The position numbers were made by a program, and so were the translations under genes. From Talpa occidentalis (Eukaryota; Chordata; Mammalia; Eulipotyphla; Talpidae), in contig NW_023600993.1 of NCBI RefSeq assembly GCF_014898055.3, forward strand, positions 1,364,001 to 1,428,000: DNA of 64,000 nucleotides, in the 5' to 3' direction. Within the stretch, counting starts at the first letter, position 1. Every line of letters begins with the position of its first letter. Under the pieces are notes generated by a model that worked only from the letters and a program-made list of their open reading frames with translations, ran no database searches and was not told where the DNA came from. Positions 43,990 through 55,984 of this stretch are shown in pieces.

Positions 43990-44860
43990 CTGTCTGCCGT
44001 CAGACTCAGGACTATTATTGGTTTGGCTTTGGCCTGTGGTTGCATCTCTGTGTTCCATGTGCAAGTGGGACCGTTCATGTCTGTCTCCTCTGGCACAGTT
44101 CACTCAGCATCGTCCACTCTGGGTCACTCTGGGTTGTCCCGACAGCAGGTGTCCCCGTCTGGTAGCGCAGTGGTGTTCCGGCGTGTGCAGACCTCGCCTC
44201 GCCGCCCGCTCCTCTGCCCGGCGCTGAGGCTGGTTCCAGGCTGAGACGGGAAGTGTGCTGTGTGAGCAGGGGCCTGGACCCCCAAACGCATGGCTCGACA
44301 CCTGTTGTGTGTCGCTGGACCCCAGGGGAGCCCCACGCTGAGCGTCCTGAGACGCCGCCATGCTGTCCCCACGGCCGGGCCGTCGCCATCCCACCACAGC
44401 CTCCCTCGCCCGCACTCGCGGCTCTGGCCTCGGCTCTGGGGGTCTGGTCTGCGTTTCCCGACGACCAGCGTGTCCGCGGGCCCGTCACCTTCTGTGCGTC
44501 ATCTTCGGAGAAGTGTCTGTTCAGTTTCTGCCCGTGTTTTGATGGGCTCTCTGCTTGCTTTTTGTTGACTTGCACGAGTTCTTCACACACTTGGATCTCA
44601 GCCCTTGTCAGGCGCGTCCTGTGCGAATACGTCCCCTCAGCAGGTGTCCTTGTTTGCCTGAGAGTGTCCCTTGCTGTGTAGAAGCCTCTTAGCTTGGTGG
44701 AGCCCGATGGTCTGTTGGCTTTTGCTTCTCTTGCCCCTGGAGACAACCCCCAGACATGTTCCAGCAGCCAGTGTCCCGGGGTGTTTGGCCTTTTCTCTTC
44801 ACTCTGTAAAGTTTGGGGTCTGAGGTCGGGGCTTGTGTAACTCTCTGATTTTGAGAGCCA
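43990..44860 (-). mobile_element. Ancient L1 ORF2 fragment, antisense, strongly G+C-shifted
   Basis: On the + strand it reads as antisense L1 ORF2. CTCACTCAGCATCGT-like text stands near 44100, GAGAAGTGTCTGTTCAGTTT near 44508, TTTTTGTTGACTTGCACGAG and TTCTTCACACACTTGGATCT near 44560-44600, and TCCCTTGCTGTGTAGAAGCC near 44666. On the minus strand, one open frame of 310 codons (44075-45007) includes LNRHFSEDDAQ, STKLRGFYTARDT and PQTLQSEEKRP. These align in order with the L1 ORF2 C-terminal segment (as in LNRHFSKEDI and IKLKSFCTAKET). ORF2 is the L1 reverse transcriptase; this stretch lies after the catalytic domain. The frame is open only because A/T-rich stop codons have been lost by drift; I do not regard it as an active gene. 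Confidence 0.88.
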
Positions 44861-45432
44861 GCGCCCAGAGGGTGGCTGGTGACCCCCGATCCTCTGGGCT
44901 GCCTGCGCTCTCCCTGGGCCTTGTTCTCTCTGGGGGTGCAACGGGTTTTGAACTTCATCGGGTTTGATTTCGCGAAATAATGAGAACAGAGAGCTGCATC
45001 CCGTCATCTCTCCTTCCGGGCGGGGGCCTCCTGCCCCGTCCCCTGCCGCAGGGGGTGAGGTCTCAGAAGGCCCCAGTCCCTATTTCTCTGGACTTCTTTG
45101 TTCCAGGTCCTGCTCCCAGAAACTGCCCCTTTTATCTGCCCTCAAGAGGAGCTTTGTTCCCTCCGAGAGCGTCCAGCCCTCCATGGCTGCAGTGTGCCCC
45201 TCTGGTCTCTCATCCCTGTCGGGCGCCTGGCCTGACGTTTCTAGCTGCTGCGAGGTCCATGGCCTCTGTTCTCCGTGGACACCTTGTCCAGGGGGCCCCG
45301 GCTGGCGAGCCAGTGCTGCGCGGTCCAGCGGGACACCACTGTCAGCCCTGCGGGGACAAAGCGTGCGGGGGCTTCAGCAGCTAAGCCCAACCTGGGGGCA
45401 TCATGAAAAGGGGTGTGTATCTGTGTCTGTCT

Positions 45433-45456
45433 CTGTGTGTGTGTGTGTGTGTGTGC
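45433..45456. repeat. (TG)n microsatellite
   Basis: About 24 bp of TG repeats, followed by CACGCGCAC. Simple dinucleotide repeat. Confidence 0.92.
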
Positions 45457-47189
45457 ACGCGCACTTTCCATGAGCTAAATTACTCTGCTAGACATTTTGC
45501 TGGAGATAAATTCTGTGCTAGGCAGGAAGCCCTCGCTGGATTCACGGCGGGTCAGCGCTCCGCCCTGATGCCTGTGTCTGGAGCACACACTAGTTATGAG
45601 CAGAGCCATAATTTTGTGCCACGCGCTTGCGTTGTCATCCATCATCGTGTTTCAGCCGCGTGGGTGTTTTCACAGCATCCTCCCCCAGCTGAGCGCAGTG
45701 GTGCCGTCCTGCCCGGGAGCCGTCGCTTAGCTCAGTCTCATGACGTTTCGGTCAGTGACACCTCAAAGACCCGCCTTTCGAGTCACCCGCGTTTCTTTTA
45801 CAAGGAGGGGGTGACGGACTCAGCAGATAGAGCCTCTTACCTTCGGCTCAGTGGCTACTCTCTCCAACTTGCAGGGTTTTTTGAATAGGTAGGAAATCAA
45901 TGTTTGTGGAATAAATCAGGCTGAATCAATATATGGATCAACCAATGAGAGAATATAAGAGAAACAGAAATGCCTTGACCTTTGCCAGCCCAGGAGGTGA
46001 TATTTTCTCTTAAATATTCTTTTTCTTTGGACTGACAAGTAACATTTTACATTTCAAAAATGGGGAGGCCCCTTCTCGTAAAGACGTCTACCCAGCAGAG
46101 CATTGCTCTGTCTAGAAAGTCATGAAGTGCTGCTTTTTCCTTCCCGTAGCATCGTCTTTCTGGGCGCCACTGTGAGGAGACGCCAGGTGCTGTGTGACTC
46201 AGCTGCGGAGACGCCGCCGTGCTGCTCCCCACGCGCCCCCTCCCCCTCCCTCGCAGCGTCTCCTCGAATGACCCCGACCCACCAGCAGCTGCTCCTCCTT
46301 CCTCCCTGTCCCGACAGCCCCCTGCTGGCCCACGCCTCGCCTCGGCCTTTCTGGACAGTCCATGTACCTGGACCCTGGACAGTGGCCTTGTCCAACTTGC
46401 TAGTGTCACTTGCCCATGACCCCGAGGTTCCTGCACATGGTCGGGCTGGCGGGTCAAGGCTGCACACCAGAGTCCCCTGGGGCCGCCCTCCCCTGCCCCT
46501 CAGCCGTGTGCTCAGATGGTGCGTGTGAAGGTTAAGCAGAAAACCTTGCATGAGCGATCACGGACGCTTCCCCCGGCGTCGGTGAGGACCGCCAGCAGGG
46601 CGGGAGCGGCCGGCGGCTCAGGGTTGTGTGTGTCGCGCGTGGGTTGGCTTTGGCCCGAGCTGTGTCTGTACGACGCGGGCGTGGGGAGGTAGCTGGGCCA
46701 GGCCACGCAAGACCCTAAACCCTGAGCGTCCCGCTCGGCGATCAGGCTGCGACTGCCCTTGGATTCTGCTGCGCTCGTTTCCCCGATGGTGCCGGTCTCC
46801 TAGCTCGGAGAGAAAACCACCCCAGAAATGTGTCGAAGCACCTCAGCTCCCCAGCACAGGAGAAGACCACGGCAGGACTTGAAAAATTTTAAATTTAGCC
46901 CAAGGAGTAGTATTCCTGGGGGCCCGAACAAGGCCCATGTGAGCCCGGATGGGAGCCAGCAGCGCGATCTCTGGAAGGCGGCTTTGGGCCTGAGACGCTC
47001 CTAATTCCTCAGATGGAGCAGCTGCACTGCCCGCCCCTCTTTCTTCATCCCTGCAGCATGTAGAGGCCGTGGAAATCCCCACGGTGCATGCGTGTCCATT
47101 TTAACATTTTTAATTTACTCTAGCCACGGCTACATTTAGTAAGAGCCGTTTCTGACAGGAGGTGGGGCGATTACGGGACGCGGCTCTCC

Positions 47190-47600
47190 CCAGGGATGAG
47201 AGAGCCCTGCTGGGGTCACGCCGAGTCTCCTCCTCTTGCTCGGGTGCGCGGGAGCCGGCGCGGGGCTGGGGGCGGGGGCGGCCCCCGCGGGAGGCGCTGA
47301 CGTGAATCAGGACCCGTGGGCCGTGACCGCGCAGGTGCGAGGTGGCGAGTCCACAGCAGAGCCCGGCGGCCCCTGCTGTGATGTCCGGGGCCCCGGCCAC
47401 GCCGCCCGGTCCCGGCCACGGCTGCTGCTCCCGCGGCCCGCTGCCAGGGTGGAACCACTCCTCGTCCCTCCACGCCCCCGGTGGCCGTCATTCCCTCCGG
47501 CTGATGAGAGTATCGTGGGCAAAGCGTCTTCAGAAGCCGCCACGCTGGTGCGCGTTGCGTGGCGGGGCGGGGGCAGGGGTTGCAATCACGATCCTGGCAG
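47190..47600. other. CpG-dense block (CpG-island-like), function unknown
   Basis: The highest visible CpG density in the downstream intron, including GCGCGGGGCTGG, GGCGGGGGCGGC, CCCGCGGGAGGCGC and GGGGCGGGGGC (GC-box/SP1-like) words. An AT-rich patch lies immediately upstream (47085-47135). CpG-island criteria were not computed. It could be an intragenic promoter, or simply part of the G+C-rich background; no start-site elements were recognised. Confidence 0.3.
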
Positions 47601-50600
47601 CACCGGCTGGTTGAGATGACTTGGGCGCGGAGTGACGTCCCCTCCTGGCGGCTGGTAGCCACGAGACCCCACTGAGCCGTCGTCTGGGCAGCTCCGCCCA
47701 GGAAGGGGCTGTCCGAGGTAGAGGCCGGGTCTGGGCCCTTCTGGGCTCCTGCGGCGGCTCCTTCCCCTTCCCCTGGCGGGTATGGCTGGCTTGGGGGAGT
47801 TGCGAATGTGTTCAGAGCTTCAGCCGCCCTCGGGGAGAGGGACAGGGCGCCATGGTCCAGCCGGGCAGCCAGGGGTGACCGGATGATGTGCTCGAAGAAC
47901 CTGCCAGCCTCGCAGTAAGTTATGGTCGTTTTTTGTTGTTAAGCCCTTAAGTTGGGAGCTGGGGGATGCCTTAGGATATTTGTAAAAAGCCTGCATGAAG
48001 GGGAATGCCGCGGGGTAGCTTAGCAGTGAAGCACCTCGGTGGGCGCAGCGTCGGCCCTGACCGACCACACCAGCGTCAGGTGGAGATGTGGAAGCTGCTG
48101 GGCTCTGGATTGTCTTCCAGCTTCGAGATTAAGTCACTAGAGAGGTGTCACGTCACCCAGGGGGAACCGTTGGGTGTGCCTGACGTGAGCATAGTGGGCT
48201 CTAATGAGGTGCCTGTGGGCCGTGCTGGCAAACCCCAGTGTCCTCCCAGAATGGCCCTAAATATCACCTGGTCAAGCCACGGCAGCCCCAGAGCCCAGAT
48301 CTCAGGCCCCAGGCCTCATCTTGGGTTCCACACCGGGGTGTCCCCAAGGCCCTGCTGAGGTCAGGCAGCCGGAGGCTGCCCTTGCTGCTGCCTCAGGCCT
48401 CACAGTCATGCTGGGGCCTCCAGGTCCTGGTCTCCGCCCTCACTGTACTGCGTGGTTTGTCCCCTGCACCAGGTTTTCTGCTGGGGTTTCGCCTGAGAAC
48501 TAAAGGCTGCTGTGTGATGACGTGGCTTCTCTTGTCCTAGAAGCCCAGCCCGGCTCTTCTCGCACCTTCTCCCCGCCCTGACCTTAGCTGTGCGGGGAGC
48601 CAGCGCCCTCACACTGGCACGTCCATCCTCCACCCAGTGGGCGAGTGGGTGTGTGGCCTGGCCCTGTGCCCACACATCCTGGCGCCCAGGAAGGGCCTGC
48701 TGGCGTGGGGGGTGGGGGGTTACTTCGCATCCGCAATAACCATGTTCATGTCTTGGGGGGCGGCTGCGGCTGCGGCTGCTCATCACCAGCATCAGATCTT
48801 CTTTCGGGCTCTTGCGTTGTTGGTTTCCCCCGGCGTGAGCTCTTGGGTGGCTCTGATCGCAGCTCACTGTTCCCCACCCGGGCGAGTCAGGTATTTTGAG
48901 CTGCGTGTAAACACAGACGGGGCGCACGGCCGTGCACAGGGGCCTCGGCGTCGGGCAGACGTGAGGCAGCCGAGGCGCAGTGAGCGGGAGGGGAGAACCG
49001 GAGGAAGTAGACGCAGGTCCTGGCTTCGGCGGAAAAGGGGAGAAGCCCGACGCCAGGAGAGCTGTGGGGGCAGCCGGCGGGCAGAGCCCTCGCCTGGAGT
49101 CGGGGGCTTTTCCCTCCGTCCGGAAGCCCGCGCCGCAGTCAGGAAACGCCATTGATACTCTTTATCCTTGCCCGGCTTCGTTCCTCCTTTTAAAAGAGTG
49201 GGGAAACACTCCCGTCTCCCGCGTTTATCATCATTAAGGGGTTGACTGTGGAACACTTGACAAATTATTAAAAATGGGGGGAGAAGCAGCAATAATACTG
49301 GCCCGCAGAGCAGAGCCAAGCGTGTCTGAAGACGCGTGCGAGCCGGGGACGCCCGGCAAGGCCGCCTCCGCCCCTCGGGTCTGTCCTGGGCGCGGCCCCC
49401 GAGGGCCCCTGCTGGCGTGCAGGGCTCCCTGGCGCCTGCCTCCCCTCCTGTCACGGAGAGGCGTTTTGTTTACATTGTTTTATCCTTACAACAGTTTCGT
49501 GGGACGGAACGCTCTCCGTCGGCCTTCCCGAAAGGAAACCTAAATCCCAGAAAACCCGCTGCTTCTCTGAGAAGTGGCGACGCCGCGGGGCCTGGACGCC
49601 GGGTGTCCCGGCTCAGTTCCGCGCAGGCCCGGGTGCCCGGAGCCTTGCTCGTGCCTGTGACTTCCGGCACCGGGGGCGCTTTCCTTACTCCCGTGACTCC
49701 CGAGAGCTTCATAAAGGAAAGAGAGGCCGGGCGTGTCGGACAGCCCCGTCCCCGGGAGGGCACAGCCTACGCGGGAGACGCTTCCCAGGGGAGCCGCGGC
49801 CGGGGCCGCCTGTGTGTGGCAGGACGCAGCTCTGTACTCCTGCCGTTCCCTGGCTGGTGCCTGGATAAACGAGCTGTGTCCGGGGTCTCCAAGTGCTTAA
49901 GGCAGAAGAAGGGAGGCCCCAAAGACGCTGCATGTGCAGGGAGGCCCCAGTGCTCCTGGCCCCCCGGTTGCTAGGGCTCCCCGGTTCGTGCCCCACCCTC
50001 CTGGGCTGCTGCTCCCGGCGCCTGGTGCCACAGTTCTCCTTCGGCCTCTTCTGAGTGTCAGCATCCTGGTTCCCTCGGGCCTCCCACCGCGGGGAGGCTG
50101 GCACAGAGCTTCCTTCCCAGACCCCAGCCAGCCGTGCCCTGAGGGGTCCGCCGCGGCAGGCGCACCGCTGGGAGAGGCCCCGTTATCTCTTCGGCAACGC
50201 ACAGCCCAACACTGTGCAGACTGTCCGCGGTGTTGGGGGATGCTGGGGATCAACTGATGCAGTGCTGGAGGACAGCCCTGAGGCCAGGGGTCCTCTGTGC
50301 CATGGGGTGCCAGACCCCACTCACCTCACCATGCGGCGTCATTGGGGCTATTTAACCACACAGATACATGCCCATAGGCCACCCTCACCTCCTGACCTAA
50401 CCTGAGGGTGGCAGGCGCTGGGCGGGGTAGTGGCTGACCCTCCAGTGGTGCAGGCACCCCAGAGTTCCCATCATCTCCCAACACAGACGCCGTGAGCGGG
50501 AGGGTCTTGTGATGGGCTTGTTGCCCTGCTCCGTCTCCTGGAGAAGGCACATTACCTTTTATACCTTCTCCCCAATTAAATTGTAATCCTGCACACGTCC

Positions 50601-52524
50601 ACACTGCAGGTCAGCACGGGGCGCGCTCGCCTGACGGTCTCTGAGGCGCGCCCGGGGAAGCCGGCCCCTCTGGGGCGTCATGGCTCCGCCCAGGCCTGCC
50701 TCCACGGGCCACCCGGCCGGGCCATCCTGGCCTCCCATTGCTTAAGGAAGGGCAGGAAGCGTTTCGGTGTCAACAGTCAGACACTCGGAAACGTCGGTCT
50801 CCAGAGCCTAGAGATCAGTCTTCTGGGGACGAGGCAAGTGTGGTCGCCAAGTGGTGTTTTCTGTTTTACCTTCCAGAAGGTCTGTCCCCTGCACACGATA
50901 GGGAGTGAGGTCGCCTCTGGCCAGGGCACATGACACTGGCCCAGGACAGCTGGGGACTGGCCTGACCACGGTGGGAATGGGCCCTGGGCTCTAGAACCAG
51001 ATGGCGTGGCCTCCTCCTGGCTGCTCGTGCTAGCCGTGGGCTCGTGGGCAGTCCTGTGTTCCGGACCTGCCTCCTCAGCAGAGGCCTGATGGTGGCGATG
51101 CTGATGGTGGGCATGCCTAACCCTGGCAGCTGGGGACGGAGGGCGGGTCACGGTTAGCTGTTGCACCCGGAGTTAGTTACTCCAGCCCCAGAAGGGCTAG
51201 TTATTATGGCTCATCATTAAGTGGCCGTACCTGAAGGCCATCGCCCTGTCCTTGTTGGCCAGGTGGATGCAGCCCACCAGTCGCCTTCTGATCGAAAACA
51301 TGGAGCCTGAAGAACAGCGTGGCGAGGTGGAGGGGAGAGAAACTAGACCGGGGAGACTGGGGGCCAGCTTTGCTGGTTGCAAGATAAGGAGTGACTTTTC
51401 ACCTGAATTCTGACCCGTGGCTCCGGGTGTGTGGCTGCGCCCCTGTCTCTTTGGCTGGGGTGCCCACGAGGGAGCCCTTCTGGAGTCGGTGGAATGAATG
51501 ATGCTGATGGTGCCAGTCGGAGCCGAGGTGACATCAGTGCTTAGATCTGCCGGGCGCCCCAGTTTGCACGCAGAGCCTCGCTTCATACACGGGGAGAAGA
51601 ATCAGCCTCTTTTGAAGCGGAGAACGCAGAGCTACGCACAGGGAGTGAAGTTCCTGGAGGGCACAGAGGTGGGCCGGTGCTGCAGAAGCTGGCCTCTGCG
51701 GGTGGCCCCACCTGGGCCAGGTGCCCGTTGCAGCATGGGGTCACCTAGTGGGTTGGTTGTGGCTCAGTGAGCTGGAAGAGCCAGCTGCCGGAGAGGCCGA
51801 GAGGCCTGCCCGCTCCGTGTCAGGAGGGAGCCGCCCGCACCCGACAGATGTTCCTGTTCTGAAAGCCCTTCAGGGGTGGCTGCCTCCCGCTGCGGGGGGG
51901 CAGGGTGGCCGTTGCGGCGGTGTGGGCCCCGGCGGGCCTGGTGGCAGATGGGCTCCGCGCCGCCCGCCCAGCGGACAGTCCCCTGCGGGTCCCGCCTGAG
52001 CACTCTCTGCTTACTGCGCAGGCGAGCCGGCCCAGGCCCAGCCGAGGCCCCTGCCCTCCCGACGCCGCCTGGGGCGGATGCTGGCCGCTGCTGCGCCTCG
52101 TGCACCAGGCTGGCCAGCGCCTGCCAGCCCCAGCCCTGTGCTGTTTCTGGACTTGGCTCGTGGCGAGGCCGGCGATCTGCTCTTGGATGCACGTTCCGCA
52201 CTTGAGATCCATAAACGCGACCGCTTAGCACCGGGTCTGCAGCAGGAATGGCGTCTTCACGCTGGAGATCCAGCTCACCCGCTTCGTTGACGTCTGTCTT
52301 CCCTGCCGGCCGTGGGCTCGCGCCCCGGAGCTGCACGTGGCCTGTGTCAGGGCTGGACAGCGGGGAGGGAGGCCGGCAGAGCTGAGTCCTCCAGACCCTG
52401 TCCCCACGGGGCGGCTCGGCCGAGATTGGCACTAGAACGAGTCCTGCGGGGCAGCGGGCACAGCTGCTGTAAGGAGACGCGCGGCCGGGGCCGGGGGCGG
52501 GGGCTGCCGTTATTTCTTGCTGCC

Positions 52525-52890
52525 TAATGCAGAAACACTGTTCAGAAGAGAAGGAAGCCCACACGCGTGGAGTGTCCCCCCGCACGTGGCGGACGGACAC
52601 CTGTTGCGTCAGCCCCCTGAGGTGGCCGCAACAAAGGATCACAGACGCGATGTCTGAAAACAAGAGGTTTCTCCCTTCGCGGCGGAGGCCGGGAGTCCGG
52701 AGCCGGGAGGAAAGCAGAGCCCACCCCGCGCTCCCGGAGCCCCGGCCCCACTCTCCCGGCTCTGTCTGCCGCAGCCCAGCCCGTCCGTCCGTCTTCACCT
52801 GGCCTCTGTGTGTGCCTGTCCCCTCGCCCCTGCACCCACCCCGGGAGCCCAGTGTCACCCTGTCCTCGAGGCCTTAACTGCGTCTGCGTG
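52525..52890 (-). repeat. Ancient interspersed repeat (LTR/MaLR-like class), G+C-shifted
   Basis: The + strand follows a common mammalian repeat in order: GTGGCCGCAACAAAGGATCA, GAAAACAAGAGGTTTCTCCC, GGAGGCCGGGAGTCCGGAG, CCGTCTTCACCTGGCCTCTG, CTGTGTGTGCCTGTCCCC, then GAGGCCTTAACTGCGTCTGC. These correspond to recalled blocks such as 'taacaaattaccacaaac', 'ctggaggccagaagtc', 'gtcttcacatggcct' and 'cttaattacatctgc'. I am sure of the class of pattern, not of the family name or orientation. It is strongly diverged, with most differences toward G or C. Confidence 0.55.
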
Positions 52891-55384
52891 CACCGACTGG
52901 CAGCCGCGGCCCTTCAGAGGTGGATGTACCTTCCGAGGCTGCTGGAGCTGACCCCTCACGGGACCCCGCTCTGATGTGGAAGTCTGCCCTGCCGGGATCA
53001 AGGGAGAGGCTCCTCCCCATGACTCGGTGAGGGGCTGCGTGTGATCTCCTGGCAGAGACCGCCCGCGGGTGTGGAAGCACAGCGCTGGGCGCCCTGGGCT
53101 GCTGGCCCCACTGGGCGTGCAGGCACATGACCCTCACGTGCTGTAAGCGCCGGGGATGCCACCAGCTCTGCCCCTGGTCAGAAAGCCCCGTGCATCGTCC
53201 ACGCCCCCTTCTACGAGCCCCACTGTGTCCCCAAGTTTCAGTGAGAGCCCGGGACCCCTGGGGTGCAGGGTCCACATCACCTGGAGACTCTTCTCACACT
53301 TCTCCCCTGCCGCCCCCTCCCTCTAGCAGGCAGGTCAAGGCAGCGTGGGGCTGGCCGGGGGTCGCTCTTGAACCAGCTCCAGAGCTAGAATGGACCTGCA
53401 CACAGTGCGGTCAGGCTGCGAGCAGCCCAGGCCTTCCGGGCCTGTGGTGCTCTTGTGATCGCCCGTCCCCGCTCGCCAGGGTGTGGCACAGGTGGCATCT
53501 GCGTGTCCCTGCCCTCCACCCCATCCCCCCTTGTGCTGCTTCTCTCCTGCGGAGTGGGAGCACCCCAGCAGCTTCCCTCCCATGCTCCCATGGCGTGGGT
53601 GACCTCCCGGGAGGGGCGTCTGTGATGTATTCTGCTGGGTTGGCAAGCAGCATCTCGTTGCATTCCAAGCAGTCTTTTTTTAGAGGAGCAGAAGGGAGTC
53701 TTTTGACTCAAATGCGTTTTGTATCCAAAAAAGGAATGTATGATCAATGCGAAAACTAATCCAATGTCTGTGGGTAGAGTCACCTTTTTATTGCACCTGA
53801 TTTCCATGTGCTCACTGCTGCAGAAAGTGCAGGCAGCTCTTGCCCAGACAGTGCACGATTACTTTCCTTATCCTTCCACTCGTCGTAGCAGCAGCTGGAG
53901 CAAGAGCAAGGTGTTTGGTTGTCGTCGTAGAATCGTTGGTTCGTGCTTTCCTGATGCTGGAGACGTGGGCGTCGAGTTTGTGTTGTTTCCCTTTGAATCA
54001 ACCTGGGTCCGCTCAGTTCGCTGGGGGGCTCGGTGCGGGCGAGGGCTTGGGGACTTTGGCTGCACCTTGAACAGACGGGACGCGGTCGCTCCACCTCCCC
54101 GCATCGTCGCTGCAATGACTAATGGACCTAGTGGGAGAGGTCGCCAGAGGGTCTCGTCTCAAGGGTTTCTAGACACCAGAATGTGCAGAGGTGAAGAGGT
54201 TGTCGCTGTGGCCGGCGACACTTAAGTTTTTTCCAGTCCAGTCGGGCACAGCCGCCCGGCATACCTGAATCTAAAAATGCCACCCGATCAAAAAGACTCT
54301 TCAGTGCCCCCCTCCATACCATACTGTGGATTTAACGCGGCCTTGTTTCCCCAAGAAGAGAGGAAAAATGGAAATGGAAAGCTGGAATCCAAAAATAAAA
54401 TCCATACTTAATACGGCAGCTAAATATACCCCACGTTTTCTCGTTGCCACATTAATTCAAGGCGCCCTGATTTGGGCTGGCCCCGCCGCTGCGAATCACC
54501 AGCGCGTATCACCAGCTCGCGTTGTGTTTCGGCTTCTTTCTTTAAGACTCATCAGGAGAGATGGTGATCGTCCGGGTCCTTGCGTAATGTCACGCGTTCT
54601 CTACAGTCGTCTAGAAGAAAGATTGGACGAGGGAGCAGGTGACGCTGCCTTTGTTTGGGGACAGATGGTGCCTGTCCAGGTTCCATGCCATCCGTCACGT
54701 GGAGAGTGAAATGTCCAGAACCAGGGGCCGGGGGGTGCTGACCCCCTCACCCCGCGCGCACACAGGTCCCTCCAGAGCTTGAGGAGGCTGCTTGAGGAGG
54801 CTCCCCATGGGCGTGGGTGGAGGCGCCTCTGAAGTGCACGGAGCCCACAGGTGTCGGAACCGGGGTTAATGTCTCCACCTTCCAGTGCTGGGGTTCGCCT
54901 GTGGCGTCAACTGTGCTCTCAGAGGTCATGGACTTTTTAACCTTTTGCAGCTTAATCACAGAACATTTTTAAGGCTGGCCTGTGGCGAGACTGCTCCATG
55001 GAAAGCTTGTGGATTGGGGCCGGTGCCCTGCGCCCTCCTGGCCTCGACCCCCAGCCCTGGGCCCGCGCCGCCATCCGCCCACCGCCGCGCGGCCCTGCTC
55101 CTCGTCTCCCTTCTCTCCTCCTGACTTTCTCACGGCTGCAGAATGAACTTCCTCTTCCTCTCCTGTGCGACAAGTACCCCGCGTTCTCCGTCCTCGCGCC
55201 CACAGGGCCCCCGCAGGTCTGTCCCGAATCACACTGTGGTCCTCGCTCCCCCCTCCCTGGGAGTCTCAGGGCAGGGACTTCATCGGGACTGGCCTTTACA
55301 TCTTTCCTCCCGGGCCTCTGCCAGGCAGGTCACAGGCTACCGCTGCTGAGAGGCAGTGAGTCGAGTGACCTCAAGGCCCGAGTC
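52891..55384. other. Intronic stretch, no gene recognised; weak minus-strand frame at 53780-54115
   Basis: G+C-rich to 53.6 kb, then a more balanced section. On the minus strand at 53780-54115 a 111-codon frame has varied, non-low-complexity composition (NQRFYDDNQTPCSC, CYDEWKDKESNRAL) and ends just before an AATAAA (reverse complement at about 53789-53794). I could not identify it. It might be part of an old processed pseudogene or a chance frame. A/T-rich patches at 54385-54460 carry TAATTCAAGG-type words. Confidence 0.4.
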
Positions 55385-55850
55385 AAGCCACATGACGCTT
55401 CTGTTCAGAAACCTGCCGTGGCTCCCGCTTGTCCCCCCAGAAGCCCAAGAGGCGTCCCAGCCCCACGGGCACCCACTCTCCTGCCCAGTACTCCCCGACA
55501 CCCTGTCTCAGTGCTGTGCTCTCACTCACCCCCCCTGCCCGGCTGCCTCCTGGTGTCCCCACCCGTGTCCAGGGTCCTGGGCAGAGCTTCGCGTCTGCGT
55601 GGAGAGGCCCCCTCCGAGGTCACCCACTGGCTCAGCCCGACCCCCACATTAACTCAAGCCACAGTCCTCCGCCCAGCCTCCAGCCCCTCTTACCTATTCT
55701 GTTCTTGTCTTTTACCTGTCACGTACGATGACATTTAAAGCATATCACCCGGGCGATTTTCCTGCCGCCCCTGGTTTCTGTCAGGTCTCTGCGTGGCTGT
55801 CCCACGCCCTACAATAGGGCCTGCCTGTATCGAGGTTGAAAGAATGAACT
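55385..55850 (+). repeat. LINE-2 (L2) 3' relic, sense
   Basis: Long ordered similarity to the L2 3' half: TGACGCTTCTGTTCAGAAAC, CCTGCCGTGGCTCCCGCTTG, CCCAGTACTCCCCGACACCC, TGGGCAGAGCTTCGCGTCTG, GGAGAGGCCCCCTCCGAGGTC, TCTTACCTATTCTGTTCTTG, CTGTCAGGTCTCTGCGTGGC and ending GAGGTTGAAAGAATGAACTG. These match recalled L2 blocks ('ctctgctcaaaaccctccaatggctcccat', 'ttctcagagaggccttccctgaccacc', 'ttgttgaatgaatg'). It is very G+C-enriched relative to that consensus. Confidence 0.75.
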
Positions 55851-55984
55851 GAGTGTGGTTTTCACCCCACTCTCTACCCTGGCAAACTGGTGGCGTCGCT
55901 TTGTCGCTACATGTTCCTACAGAGCTTAGGAAATTGAAGGTGGCTTTTGTTCGCCTTCCGTTACTGGGGAATTGTCCTCTGCGC

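Larger units (their letters stand above)
44861..52524. other. Long CpG-rich intronic stretch without recognised gene
   Basis: G+C- and CpG-rich for most of its length, densest around 47.2-47.6 kb and 49.3-49.8 kb. A/T islands lie at about 45885-46060, 47085-47135 and 49170-49280. It contains a TG microsatellite (45433-45456), a short GGCTGC hexanucleotide array near 48760-48780 and G-runs near 48700-48720. A tRNA-like A-box (TAGCTTAGCAGTG) at about 48016 has no matching B-box. No exon, pseudogene or named repeat could be defended. Confidence 0.55.

Noticed and set aside
48003..48060. Possible tRNA gene or SINE head (A-box-like TAGCTTAGCAGTG)
   Set aside because: No matching B-box (GGTTCRANNCC) at the right distance, and no cloverleaf could be drawn.
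48406..49152. 248-codon minus-strand frame
   Set aside because: G+C-rich chance frame; Pro/Ser/Arg-rich with no motif, and overlapped by open + strand frames.
51764..52858. 364-codon minus-strand open frame
   Set aside because: Longest frame in the window, but it runs into a decayed interspersed repeat (52525-52890), is low-complexity Arg/Pro/Gly/Ser, and has several overlapping frames of similar length on the other strand. I take it as chance in CpG-rich DNA.
54998..55738. 246-codon + strand frame
   Set aside because: Its second half lies inside an L2 relic; Pro/Ser/Leu-rich composition comes from C-rich repeat sequence.
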